A stretch of DNA of 64,000 bases from Novosphingobium sp. SCN 66-18 (GTDB lineage: Bacteria > Pseudomonadota > Alphaproteobacteria > Sphingomonadales > Sphingomonadaceae), in NCBI GenBank assembly GCA_001725355.1, contig MEGD01000002.1, forward strand, positions 62,001 to 126,000, in the 5' to 3' direction. Below, one piece after another: positions 9,151-16,871 of this stretch. The position numbers and the translations under genes were made by a program. Within the stretch, counting starts at the first letter, position 1. The number at the start of each line of letters is the position of its first letter. The notes under the pieces were generated by a model that worked only from the letters and a program-made list of their open reading frames with translations, did not search any database and had not been told where the DNA came from.

Positions 9151-9848
9151 GTAACGTGGCGTCGAAACCCTACGCAGAGGTAATTGGCGATCCCATAACG
9201 CAATCGAAGTCGCCCGTTATTCACAATTTCTGGCTGAAGCAGCTGAAAATCGATGCCGTGTATAACGCCCGTCACGTAACGGAGGGCGATTTGGCCGGCT
9301 ATTTGGCCGATCGCCGTAACGACGAGGCTTGGCGCGGCTGTAACGTTACGATGCCGCACAAGCAAACGGTGATTCCGTTACTCGATCGGCTCGATTCCGG
9401 GGCCGAAAGGATCGGCGCGGTGAACACGATCGTGCGTGAACGTAACGGGATTCTGGTTGGCCGTAACACCGATGCCCCCGGATTCCTCGAACCGTTACGC
9501 CCGTTACTCGACAAAACGCACCTTTTCCGGATGGCGCGCGTGCTGGGCACCGGCGGGGCCGCGCGCGCGATCGTTACGGCATTGGCGGATGAGCACATGG
9601 TAATCGTGCTGGCCGGCAGAAATCCGCCAAAAGCGCGGGCGTTACTCGATGAACTGGACCCCGGCGGCGACCACCACGCGGTCGATATCGCGCACTTCGA
9701 ATCTGTAACGGATTTTGCCTTCGACGACCGTGCCGGGTGCCTCGATCTGGTGGTCAACGCCTCTTCGCTGGGGATGAGCGGCCAACCGCCGCTGCTGTTC
9801 GACATGAGCCACGCGCCGCCGGGCAGCGTGTTCTACGATATCGTTACG
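9151..9848. repeat. dense cluster of GTAACG/CGTTAC motifs in aroE (14 copies of the 5-bp core)
   Basis: GTAAC or its complement GTTAC starts at 9151, 9276, 9316, 9340, 9345, 9377, 9442, 9463, 9494, 9503, 9573, 9641, 9705 and 9843. There are seven copies in each orientation; read as GTAAC the next base is G in 13 of 14, and the preceding base is C in 9, giving (C)GTAACG. Relative to the aroE frame the motif starts fall in phase 0 five times, phase 1 four times and phase 2 four times, with one copy just before the start codon. My reading finds only about 15 further 5-bp cores in the other 63 kb. The phase spread argues for selection on DNA, not codon use. Confidence 0.9.
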
Positions 9849-10016
9849 TCACCGCTCGAAACGGACTTCCTCAGGGCGGCGAAGGCGGCCGGGTTCCGCA
9901 CGGTGGACGGGCTGTCGATGCTGATCGGACAGGCGGACCACGCCTTTGCCCATTTTTTCGGCACGCGGCCGCCGCGCGATCGCGATGCCGAATTGCGCCG
10001 GGCGATTGCAGGATGA
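9156..10016 (+). CDS. aroE: shikimate dehydrogenase
   Basis: NADPH-dependent reduction of 3-dehydroshikimate to shikimate in aromatic amino-acid synthesis. 286 residues from a GTG at 9156. Visible residues: SKSPVIHN (shikimate site), NVTMPHK with the catalytic lysine, NTDAPGF with the partner aspartate, the Rossmann GTGGAARA and the late GLSMLIGQA. The gene is odd in its bases: it carries a dense GTAAC/GTTAC cluster and at least four TTA leucine codons, all inside that motif, in an otherwise GC-rich frame. It is 14 bp after maf and overlaps coaE by ATGA. Confidence 0.96.
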   Translation: MASKPYAEVIGDPITQSKSPVIHNFWLKQLKIDAVYNARHVTEGDLAGYLADRRNDEAWRGCNVTMPHKQTVIPLLDRLDSGAERIGAVNTIVRERNGILVGRNTDAPGFLEPLRPLLDKTHLFRMARVLGTGGAARAIVTALADEHMVIVLAGRNPPKARALLDELDPGGDHHAVDIAHFESVTDFAFDDRAGCLDLVVNASSLGMSGQPPLLFDMSHAPPGSVFYDIVTSPLETDFLRAAKAAGFRTVDGLSMLIGQADHAFAHFFGTRPPRDRDAELRRAIAG

Positions 10017-10627
10017 GCCGGCCTTTCATTCTCGGCCTGACCGGCTCGATCGGCATGGGCAAATCCGCCGTGGCGCTGATGTTGCGCGAAATGGGCGTGC
10101 CGGTGTTCGATGCGGACGCGGCGGTTCACGCGTTGCAGGGGCCGGGCGGCGCGCTCGTCCCGGCGATCGAGGCGGCCTTTCCCGGAACCACCGGTCCCGA
10201 GGGGGTTTTACGGCAGGAACTGGGCGCGCGCGTGTTCGGCAATCCCGGGGCGCTCGCGCGGCTGGAAGCGATCGTCCACCCCGTCGTGGGCCGGATGCGC
10301 GAAGCGTTCCTGATCGAACACGCCGGGCAGCCCATCGTGGTGTTCGACATTCCGCTGCTGTTCGAAAAGGGGCATGGCGCCGGGCTCGACGCGGTGATGG
10401 TCGTGTCGGCTCCCGCCGCGGCGCAACGCGCGCGTGTCCTGGCGCGGCCGGGCATGACGCCGGACAAGTTCGCCCATATCCTCGACCTGCAAGTACCGGA
10501 TGCGGAAAAGCGCGCCCGCGCCGATTTCATCGTCGACACCGGCGTGACGCTGGAGGAAACGCGCGCGCAGGTTGCCGCGCTGGTCCGGCGCATCCGCAGC
10601 GGCGAATGGCAAAAAAACCCGCGTTGA
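10013..10627 (+). CDS. coaE: dephospho-CoA kinase
   Basis: Last step of coenzyme A synthesis: phosphorylates the ribose 3'-OH of dephospho-CoA. 204 residues beginning MSRPFILGLTGSIGMGKS, a Walker A site at residues 9-16, followed by PVFDADAAVH and the LID/CoA signature IPLLFEKG. The start codon overlaps the aroE stop (ATGA at 10013-10016), so translation is probably coupled. dnaQ follows after 40 bp. Confidence 0.96.
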   Translation: MSRPFILGLTGSIGMGKSAVALMLREMGVPVFDADAAVHALQGPGGALVPAIEAAFPGTTGPEGVLRQELGARVFGNPGALARLEAIVHPVVGRMREAFLIEHAGQPIVVFDIPLLFEKGHGAGLDAVMVVSAPAAAQRARVLARPGMTPDKFAHILDLQVPDAEKRARADFIVDTGVTLEETRAQVAALVRRIRSGEWQKNPR

Positions 10628-10667
10628 AGCCTTGCCAGTGCCCTGCGACGGGTCAATATACCTAGTG

Positions 10668-11354
10668 ATGCGTGAGATCGTCTTCGACACGGAAACGACC
10701 GGTCTCGATCCCCGGAGCGGTGATCGGCTGGTGGAGATCGGCTGCATCGAAATGGTCAACCGGGTGCCTACCGGGGCCGTGTTTCATGCCTATTTCAATC
10801 CCGAGCGCGGCATGCCGGCCGAGGCGGAAGCCGTCCACGGCCTGTCCGAGGCATTCCTGTCCGACAAGCCGAAGTTCGGGGAACGGGCGGAGGAACTGAT
10901 CGCCTTCCTTGGCGATAGTCCGCTGGTGGCGCACAATGCCGGCTTCGATTTCGGCTTCCTCAATCACGAACTGGCGGCCTGCGGGCTGGAAGCGGTGGAC
11001 CGCGATCGCATGGTCGATACGGTCGCCATCGCCCGGCGCAAGCATCCCGGCGCCAAGCTTTCACTGGATGCGCTGTGCACGCGCTATGGCATCGACCGGA
11101 GCCATCGCACCAAGCACGGCGCCTTGCTGGACGCAGAACTGCTGGCGCAGCTCTACGTCGAACTCATGGGTGGGCGGCAGATCGGCCTGGAACTGGCCGC
11201 AGAGGCGGCCGCTTCCGTGCAGACGGAAGAACTCGCCGCCGTCGCCGTCACCCGCGTCTTCCGCACGCCCCGGCCCCATGCCGCGAGCGAGGCGGAACTG
11301 GCCCGCCATGTCGAATTCATGGCGGGTTTCAGCGATCCCGTCTGGTCGCGCTAG
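10668..11354 (+). CDS. dnaQ: DNA polymerase III epsilon subunit (3'-5' proofreading exonuclease)
   Basis: Proofreading subunit of the replicative polymerase core. 228 residues; DEDDh exonuclease motifs are all visible: FDTETTG (Exo I) at the N-terminus, HNAGFDFGFLNHE (Exo II) and HGALLDAELLAQLY (Exo III, catalytic His and Asp). The C-terminal 40-50 residues would bind the alpha subunit. I chose the ATG at 10668; the adjacent GTG at 10665 cannot be excluded. Its place after coaE near the origin is common in alphaproteobacteria. Confidence 0.95.
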   Translation: MREIVFDTETTGLDPRSGDRLVEIGCIEMVNRVPTGAVFHAYFNPERGMPAEAEAVHGLSEAFLSDKPKFGERAEELIAFLGDSPLVAHNAGFDFGFLNHELAACGLEAVDRDRMVDTVAIARRKHPGAKLSLDALCTRYGIDRSHRTKHGALLDAELLAQLYVELMGGRQIGLELAAEAAASVQTEELAAVAVTRVFRTPRPHAASEAELARHVEFMAGFSDPVWSR

Positions 11355-11392
11355 CGGCTGCGCGGGATCGCCCCAAGCGAGGAGAAGGGTTT

Positions 11393-11962
11393 ATGGATAT
11401 TCGCGTTTCGGGCCACCAGGTCGAGACCGGCAGCGCACTTCAGGCTCATGCCGAGGAGCGGCTTACGGGTATCGTCGACAAGTACTTTTCCCGCGCGCTT
11501 TCCTCGCAGGTCACGCTCGGCAAGGGGCCGCACGGTGGTTTCCGATGCGATATCGTGACGCACGTGACGCAGGGCCTGATCCTCAAGGGCAGCGCGATCG
11601 CCCAGGATGCGCATGCCGCCGTCGATCAGTCGGCGGAAAAGATCGACAAGCAGCTTCGCCGCTACAAGCGGCGGATCAACGCCCGGCAGAACCAGGCCGA
11701 TCACGCCCGCCGCGCGGAAGAAGCGGCCTATACCGTTTTCGTGGTCGAGGAGACCGAGGAAGAGCCCGAAGTCGCCGATGCGCCGCTGGTGATCGCCGAA
11801 ACGCGCGTCGACGTGCCCACCGCGACTGTTTCCGACGCGGTGATGATGCTCGATCTGCGAAATACAAATGCGCTGCTGTTCAAGAACGCGGGCACCGGCG
11901 TTCACAACATGGTCTATCGCCGTGGCGATGGGTCGATCGGCTGGGTCGAACCCGCCAAGTAG
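11393..11962 (+). CDS. hpf: ribosome hibernation promoting factor, long form
   Basis: Binds the 30S decoding centre in stationary phase and, in the long form, dimerises ribosomes to 100S. 189 residues: an N-terminal S30AE domain (MDIRVSGHQVETGSALQAH, basic segment KIDKQLRRYKRRINARQ near 90), an acidic linker and a C-terminal dimerisation domain with MLDLRNTNALLFKNAGTG and VVYRRxDGxxGWVEP-like ending. The start is supported by GAGGAGAAG about 8 nt upstream. ptsN follows, echoing the hpf-ptsN pairing near rpoN in other proteobacteria, though rpoN is not here. Confidence 0.94.
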   Translation: MDIRVSGHQVETGSALQAHAEERLTGIVDKYFSRALSSQVTLGKGPHGGFRCDIVTHVTQGLILKGSAIAQDAHAAVDQSAEKIDKQLRRYKRRINARQNQADHARRAEEAAYTVFVVEETEEEPEVADAPLVIAETRVDVPTATVSDAVMMLDLRNTNALLFKNAGTGVHNMVYRRGDGSIGWVEPAK

Positions 11963-11973
11963 AGGCTATCGGT

Positions 11974-12007
11974 CATGGCTTCCCGTCCTTTTAGGCGGGA
12001 AGCCATG
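11974..12007. terminator. perfect 12-bp inverted repeat after hpf
   Basis: CATGGCTTCCCG (11974-11985) pairs perfectly with CGGGAAGCCATG (11996-12007) around a 10-nt loop. It starts 12 bp after the hpf stop. Only ATT follows instead of a T-run, so it may be a partial terminator or a stabiliser of the hpf transcript upstream of ptsN. Confidence 0.5.
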
Positions 12008-12094
12008 ATTCGGCACTTGCATGGCGGGGCTTTCGGGCGCATGGCCCGCCCGATTGATCGTGCCCCTGAGGCATGCTGACGGCATTTCCAGTCC

Positions 12095-12556
12095 ATGACG
12101 GCTCTTTTTACCATTGATCCCCTGGCGGTCCGTATTGTCCGCGCCGAAACCAAGCAGCAGATCCTGAGCGAACTCGCCGATTGCTTCGCCACGGTCTATT
12201 CGCTCGATCGCGCCTCTGTGCTCGAACGGGTGGAAGAGCGCGAACGGCTGGGCAGCACCGGCTTTGGCCGTGGCGTCGCCATTCCGCACGCCCGGCTGGA
12301 AAATCTGCCACGGCCCGTGGCCACGTTCTTCCGCCTGGAAAAGCCGGTCGAATTCGAAGCGGCCGACGGCATGCCGGTGGATTGCGTGTTTGGCCTGCTG
12401 TCGCCCGAGCAGGCCGGGGCCACGCACTTGCAGGCGCTGGCGGCGATCTCGCGGCTGATGCGGGACGAGCGGATGCACGAACGCTTGCTCGCCGCGCCCG
12501 ATGCGGACGCGATCTACGCCCTGCTCGTCAACGTCATCGACCGCGATGCCGCCTGA
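12095..12556 (+). CDS. ptsN: nitrogen PTS enzyme IIA (PtsN)
   Basis: Terminal phosphate acceptor of the regulatory nitrogen phosphotransferase system. 153 residues with the phosphorylatable histidine in GRGVAIPHARL near residue 67 and the following FFRLEKPVEFEAADGMPVD block typical of EIIA-Ntr. No transport domains are attached, so it is regulatory. ptsP, the EI-Ntr that starts the phosphate relay, is in this window at 38.6 kb; HPr is not. The last 11 bp overlap the thioesterase gene. Confidence 0.94.
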   Translation: MTALFTIDPLAVRIVRAETKQQILSELADCFATVYSLDRASVLERVEERERLGSTGFGRGVAIPHARLENLPRPVATFFRLEKPVEFEAADGMPVDCVFGLLSPEQAGATHLQALAAISRLMRDERMHERLLAAPDADAIYALLVNVIDRDAA

Positions 12557-13043
12557 AGACGGCGCGGCCGGCGCGGCCAGCGAAGGCGCCCGGCTGCACT
12601 GGCGCGCGCTGGAAGGCCTCTATGCCTCGGCGCCGGTCAACCATCTGTTCTCGTCGCGCCTGGAAATCGTGGGCGAAGGCCGCTCGCGCATCGTGTTCGA
12701 TGTCGATCCAAGCTGTTTTCACGCCGCCGGCGCGGCGCACGGCACGATCTATTTCAAGATGCTGGACGATGCCGCGTTCTACGCCGCCAATACGCTGGTG
12801 ACGGACCGCTTCCTGCTGACCACCTCGTTCAACCTGTTCTTCAGCCGGCCCATCCACGGTGGCCGGGTCATCGCCGAAGGGCGATGGGTTTCCGGCCGCC
12901 GCCGCGTGCTGGTGGCGGAATCGCGCCTCGTTGACGAGGAAGGCGAGGAAGTGGGCCGGGGCACCGGCACGTTCCAGCGTTCGCGCATCGCGCTGGGCAG
13001 CCTGGAAGGCTACAATGCCGGCTTGCGCGGTACGGCCGCCTGA
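12546..13043 (+). CDS. PaaI-type hotdog-fold thioesterase
   Basis: Predicted acyl-CoA thioesterase of the PaaI/DUF4442 type, 165 residues. The hotdog core is visible: VNHLFSSRLEIVGEGRSRIVF, AHGTIYFKMLDDAAFYAAN (the position of the PaaI HGG...D region) and a C-terminal strand pair. The start overlaps the ptsN stop (ATG at 12546, ptsN TGA at 12554-12556), suggesting coupled translation. The substrate is unknown. Confidence 0.82.
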   Translation: MPPEDGAAGAASEGARLHWRALEGLYASAPVNHLFSSRLEIVGEGRSRIVFDVDPSCFHAAGAAHGTIYFKMLDDAAFYAANTLVTDRFLLTTSFNLFFSRPIHGGRVIAEGRWVSGRRRVLVAESRLVDEEGEEVGRGTGTFQRSRIALGSLEGYNAGLRGTAA

Positions 13044-13063
13044 GCGGATCGGCCGCCGGGTCC

Positions 13064-13390
13064 ATGGAAACGCGCCTTCCCGCCCATCTCGAAGTCAGCG
13101 GCCTGATCCGCCGCGCGCAGGCGCAGGGCGGCTTCGCGATGGTGCTGCACAAGGGCGAGCCGGACTCTGGCACCATCCTGATTGTTATATTGGATAATCA
13201 GGGACTTGGAACGCTCTATGAGCGGATGCCGCAGCGCGACGGCACGCGGGACTGGGCCAAATCAAAGGTCCAAGATGCTGATAATAAACAGGAATTTGAG
13301 GATTACCTGGCCCGCCGCCAGCGCCAGGACCCCGACGTGTGGATTGTCGAACTGACTGTCGCAGACGGGGAACGCCTGATCCGGACCTGA
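13064..13390 (+). CDS. DUF1491 family protein
   Basis: A 108-residue protein that opens METRLPAHLEVSGLIRRAQ, continues GGFAMVLHKGEPDSGTILIV and contains YERMP and a C-terminal DVWIVELxVADGERL. This pattern is the alphaproteobacterial DUF1491 family, function unknown. It is cytoplasmic (no signal or membrane segment). It follows the thioesterase by 20 bp and is probably in the same transcript. Confidence 0.88.
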   Translation: METRLPAHLEVSGLIRRAQAQGGFAMVLHKGEPDSGTILIVILDNQGLGTLYERMPQRDGTRDWAKSKVQDADNKQEFEDYLARRQRQDPDVWIVELTVADGERLIRT

Positions 13391-13597
13391 CCTGTGCGGG
13401 GTTGACTCTGCCGCCTCGCCAAATAAAGGCACCCTACCGCAATGCGAAGGCGGCGTGGTTCTGCGGGAGGCAGGACGCGCTAGCACGCAGACGGGGGGCA
13501 ACCGACATGGCTCTCCGGAGCAGGCCCGCGAGACGAAAGTCTTGCGTTGGCTAGCTTCCGCCATGCCCGGGTGTCCACCGCCGAATGACGATGATGG

Positions 13598-14254
13598 ATG
13601 AGTAAGCAGTTAAAGTATGCCAGCGCGATCAGCATTTGCCTGACGCTGGTGACAACGATCTTTACCGCCGCCGGTTCCCGCGCGGCCGTACAGGACCTTC
13701 AGGTTCCTGTGATCGAGGCCCAAGGCGCCTCTCCCGTGATTTTCCCCAGCCGGTCCGCCGCGCCTGTCCAGCAGGCTGCTGCACAACAGGCCGCCACGCA
13801 TTCCGCGATGAGCACCGTTGATGCTCCGGAAACGGACGTTCCGGAATCTCTGGCCGAGCTGGTCGATGAAACCGCCGTTCCCGCCGCCCTGTCGAGCGAG
13901 TTGAACTGCCTGGCCGGCGCAATCTATTTCGAAGCCAAGAGCGAAACGCTGGACGGCCAGCTTGCCGTGGGCCGCGTGGTTGTCGAGCGCTCCAAGTCGG
14001 GCCGTTTCCCGGCGAGCTATTGCGGCGTGGTCTATCAGCCCTCGCAGTTCTCGTTCGTGCGTGGCCACGCCATGCCGCCGATCAACAAGGGTAGCCGCGA
14101 CTGGGCGGAAGCTGTCAAGATCGCGCAGATCGCCGACAAGGGCGCGTGGAAGAGCCCGGCCGAAGGCGCGATGTATTTCCATGCCGCGCGCGTTTCGCCG
14201 CGCTGGGGCAAGGTCCGCCTCGCCCGCGTGGACAACCACATCTTCTATCGCTGA
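13598..14254 (+). CDS. exported cell wall hydrolase, SleB (Hydrolase_2) family
   Basis: A 218-residue protein with an N-terminal signal anchor (residues 7-28, ISICLTLVTTIFTAAGSRA), a low-complexity linker, and a C-terminal SleB-type lytic domain from about residue 100 with CLAGAIYFEAKSE (catalytic glutamate region), GRVVVERSKSGRFP, CGVVYQPSQFSF and the closing WGKVRLARVDNHIFYR. It probably cuts peptidoglycan in the periplasm. A 207-bp gap precedes it, large enough for its own promoter; I cannot point to convincing -35/-10 boxes. It ends at a strong bidirectional terminator. Confidence 0.9.
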   Translation: MSKQLKYASAISICLTLVTTIFTAAGSRAAVQDLQVPVIEAQGASPVIFPSRSAAPVQQAAAQQAATHSAMSTVDAPETDVPESLAELVDETAVPAALSSELNCLAGAIYFEAKSETLDGQLAVGRVVVERSKSGRFPASYCGVVYQPSQFSFVRGHAMPPINKGSRDWAEAVKIAQIADKGAWKSPAEGAMYFHAARVSPRWGKVRLARVDNHIFYR

Positions 14255-14288
14255 TGCGCCAGCGGCCTCCGGGCCGCACGCTGGATCG

Positions 14289-14324
14289 AAAAGGCCGCCC
14301 GCGGATCGCCGCGGGTGGCCTTTT
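14289..14324. terminator. bidirectional rho-independent terminator
   Basis: AAAAGGCC-G-CCCGCGG / CCGCGGG-T-GGCCTTTT: a nearly perfect stem with one internal mismatch and a very short loop at about 14305, with A-tract and T-tract on either side. It separates the convergent SleB-type hydrolase (+) and the thioesterase gene (-). Confidence 0.88.
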
Positions 14325-14335
14325 CCGTGCCGGCG

Positions 14336-15169
14336 TCAGTTTTTCCGCGAAAGGCTGATGGCGCTGACGGAGATCGTCCCCAGCGGCCCGGCCGGATCGT
14401 GCAATGCGCACTGGCCCACCGCAACGCCTTCCCGCGAGAGGTGCCCGGTCAGTTCATAGCCCAGCCATTCACCCATCGGCAGGCGGTGCAGGTGGACGGT
14501 GAAATCGGTGTTCACGAAATCGATGCCGTGTTCGCTGCTGTGCGCCAGCGGGCTGGAGAAGTCCGCCGTCAGCGCGACATGGCCGAACGGCGTGAGCGCA
14601 TGGCCGGCGACGATCTCGATCCCCGCACGCAACCACGCCTGGCGCGCGTGCGGCGGCCCCATCGCGCCCAGCACCGAAGGGTTACCCTGTTCCGAAAGGC
14701 CGCTTTCCGGGCTTTCGCGCCGGAAGCGGGGGTGATCGCCGACGGGCACCGGGCGCATCTCCCAGTTGCCGAAACGGCGCAGCGGCTCCAGCCCTTCCGG
14801 CGATGGCGCGGGCCACGGCGGGCTTTGCCAGACCGGATTGTCCGGCTGTCGCGATTGCCGGGCAAGCTGGCAGGTGGCGCGGGCGCAGAGCTTCCCGTCG
14901 GCGGAAAGGCTGGCTTCCACCAGCTTCAACCGGCCGCCGTCGTGCAGCACGCGCAGGTCCACCGAGAGGGGCTGCGCCGGCGCCATGCGCAGCATGTCGA
15001 CGCCGAACCGCACCGGGATCAGCCCCGGCTCCATGACGTCGCGTTCGATGACAAAGCCCAGCAGCGATGCCATTGCCGCGCCACTCAGCGTGCCGGGTTG
15101 CCAGTATCCGCGGCCGAGCCTGGTCGGCACGAACAGGTCGCCATCGGGTTCGAAAAAGCTGTCAGGCAC
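14336..15169 (-). CDS. TesB-like acyl-CoA thioesterase family protein
   Basis: A 277-residue protein with two consecutive hotdog halves: an N-terminal half (LGRGYWQPGTLSGAAMASLLGFVIER) and a C-terminal half ending GLGYELTGHLS-like and VGQCALHDPAGPLGTISVSA. This fits the thioesterase-superfamily (TesB-like) layout. It starts at a GTG (15169) with a weak upstream ribosome site. There is no signal peptide. The acyl-CoA substrate cannot be read from sequence. Confidence 0.8.
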   Translation of the reverse strand: MPDSFFEPDGDLFVPTRLGRGYWQPGTLSGAAMASLLGFVIERDVMEPGLIPVRFGVDMLRMAPAQPLSVDLRVLHDGGRLKLVEASLSADGKLCARATCQLARQSRQPDNPVWQSPPWPAPSPEGLEPLRRFGNWEMRPVPVGDHPRFRRESPESGLSEQGNPSVLGAMGPPHARQAWLRAGIEIVAGHALTPFGHVALTADFSSPLAHSSEHGIDFVNTDFTVHLHRLPMGEWLGYELTGHLSREGVAVGQCALHDPAGPLGTISVSAISLSRKN

Positions 15170-15272
15170 CGCTTTCGTGCTCTCCCCTCGGTTGAAGAGG
15201 GTTTAATTGCACGATTAAATCGCGATGGGAAGACGCCCCGCCCCTTCCCATCGCGCGTTATCCCGTCGCCCG

Positions 15273-16862
15273 TCAGTGGCGGAAGTGGCGCATTCCGGTG
15301 AAGATCATGGCAAGGCCAGCCTCGTCGGCGGCCTTGATCACGTCCTCGTCGCGGATCGAGCCGCCCGGCTGGATCACTGCCGTGGCGCCGGCTTCCACCG
15401 CCGCCAGCAAGCCGTCGGCAAAGGGGAAGAACGCGTCGGACGCAACAGCGGAGCCGACCGTGCGCGGCTCGTCCCAACCGTGCGTTTCGGCGGCCTCCTT
15501 CGCCTTGGCGGCGGCGATGCGCGAGGAATCGCGCCGGTTCATCTGACCCGCGCCGACGCCGGCCGTGACTCCGTCTTTCGCATAGACGATCGCGTTCGAC
15601 TTGACGTGCTTCGCCACGGTCCAGGCGAACAGGCAGTCCTTGAGTTCCTGTTCGGTCGGCTGGCGCTTGGTCACCACCTTCAGCGCCTCGTCTGCCAGCG
15701 CGCCGTTGTCGCGGTCCTGCACCAGCAGGCCGCCGGCGATCGGCACCAGCGTCAGGCCGGCGCGATGCGCGTCGGGGAGGTCGTTCACCAGCAGCAGGCG
15801 CAGGTTCTTCTTGCGCGCGAAGGCGTCCTTTGCGGCCTCGTCGGCGCCGGGGGCGACGACCACCTCGGTGAAGATCTCGCAGATGGCGTTGGCGGTCGGG
15901 CCGTCGAGCGGCTGGTTGACCGCGACGATCCCGCCGAACGCCGATACGGAATCGCAGGCCAGCGCCTGTTGCCAGGCTTCCAGCAGCGTATCGGCGGTGG
16001 CGACGCCGCAGGGGTTGGCGTGCTTGACGATCACCACGGTCGGCTTGTCCGCCGCGAATTCGGCCACCAGTTCCAGCGCGGCGTTGGCATCGTTGTAGTT
16101 GTTGTAGGACAGTTCCTTGCCCTGCACCTGCCGCGCCTGGGGCAGGCCGGTGGTCGCCGGCCGGTTCGGCACATAGAGCGCGGCGTTCTGGTGCGGGTTC
16201 TCGCCATAGCGCAGCGTCGTGACCAGCTTGCTCGAGAGATTGAGCGTGTCCGGAAAGCGCTGTCCCTGGTCGGCGAAGGCGAACCAGCTGGAAATCGCGG
16301 CGTCATAGGCGGCGGTCGCGGCGAAGGCCTTGGCCGCCATCGCCTTGCGGAACGCCAGCGTGGTGGCCCCGCCGGACTGTTCCAGTTCGCCCAGCAGCGT
16401 GGCGTAATCGGCGGGATCGGTGACGATCGTGACGAAGGCATGGTTCTTTGCCGCCGAACGCACCATCGAAGGGCCGCCGATGTCGATGTTCTCGATCACT
16501 TCGTCGCGGTCCGCGCCCTTGGCCACGGTCGCCTCGAACGGATAGAGATTCGCCACGACAAGGTCGATCGCGCCGATGGCGTGCGCTTCCATCGCGGCGG
16601 CGTGTTCGGGATTGTCGCGCACCGCCAGCAGGCCGCCGTGGACCATCGGGTGCAGCGTCTTGACCCGGCCGTCCATCATTTCGGGAAAGCCGGTCAGGTC
16701 GGATACGTCGCGCACGGTCAATCCGGCGTCGCGCAGCGCCTTGGCGGTGCCGCCGGTGGAGACCAGTTCCACGCCGCGTGCCGCCAGCGCCTTGCCCAGA
16801 TCCGCCAAACCGGATTTGTCGGACACCGAAAGCAGCGCCCGCTTGATCGTCACCTCACTCAC
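15273..16862 (-). CDS. purH: bifunctional AICAR formyltransferase / IMP cyclohydrolase
   Basis: Last two steps of de novo purine synthesis. 529 residues, normal length. The N-terminal MGS-like cyclohydrolase domain shows [32 protein letters not shown] and DGRVKTLHP. The C-terminal transformylase domain shows [33 protein letters not shown] and the closing DAFFPFADG plus QPGGSIRD. It is downstream of rpe and the heparinase-family gene on the same strand, with a 9-bp gap to the latter. Confidence 0.97.
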   Translation of the reverse strand: MSEVTIKRALLSVSDKSGLADLGKALAARGVELVSTGGTAKALRDAGLTVRDVSDLTGFPEMMDGRVKTLHPMVHGGLLAVRDNPEHAAAMEAHAIGAIDLVVANLYPFEATVAKGADRDEVIENIDIGGPSMVRSAAKNHAFVTIVTDPADYATLLGELEQSGGATTLAFRKAMAAKAFAATAAYDAAISSWFAFADQGQRFPDTLNLSSKLVTTLRYGENPHQNAALYVPNRPATTGLPQARQVQGKELSYNNYNDANAALELVAEFAADKPTVVIVKHANPCGVATADTLLEAWQQALACDSVSAFGGIVAVNQPLDGPTANAICEIFTEVVVAPGADEAAKDAFARKKNLRLLLVNDLPDAHRAGLTLVPIAGGLLVQDRDNGALADEALKVVTKRQPTEQELKDCLFAWTVAKHVKSNAIVYAKDGVTAGVGAGQMNRRDSSRIAAAKAKEAAETHGWDEPRTVGSAVASDAFFPFADGLLAAVEAGATAVIQPGGSIRDEDVIKAADEAGLAMIFTGMRHFRH

Positions 16863-16871
16863 AGGAATTTC

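Noticed and set aside
13391-13597. TTGACT at 13402 as a -35 box for the SleB-family gene
   Set aside because: No acceptable -10 box at 16-18 bp; too weak to report.
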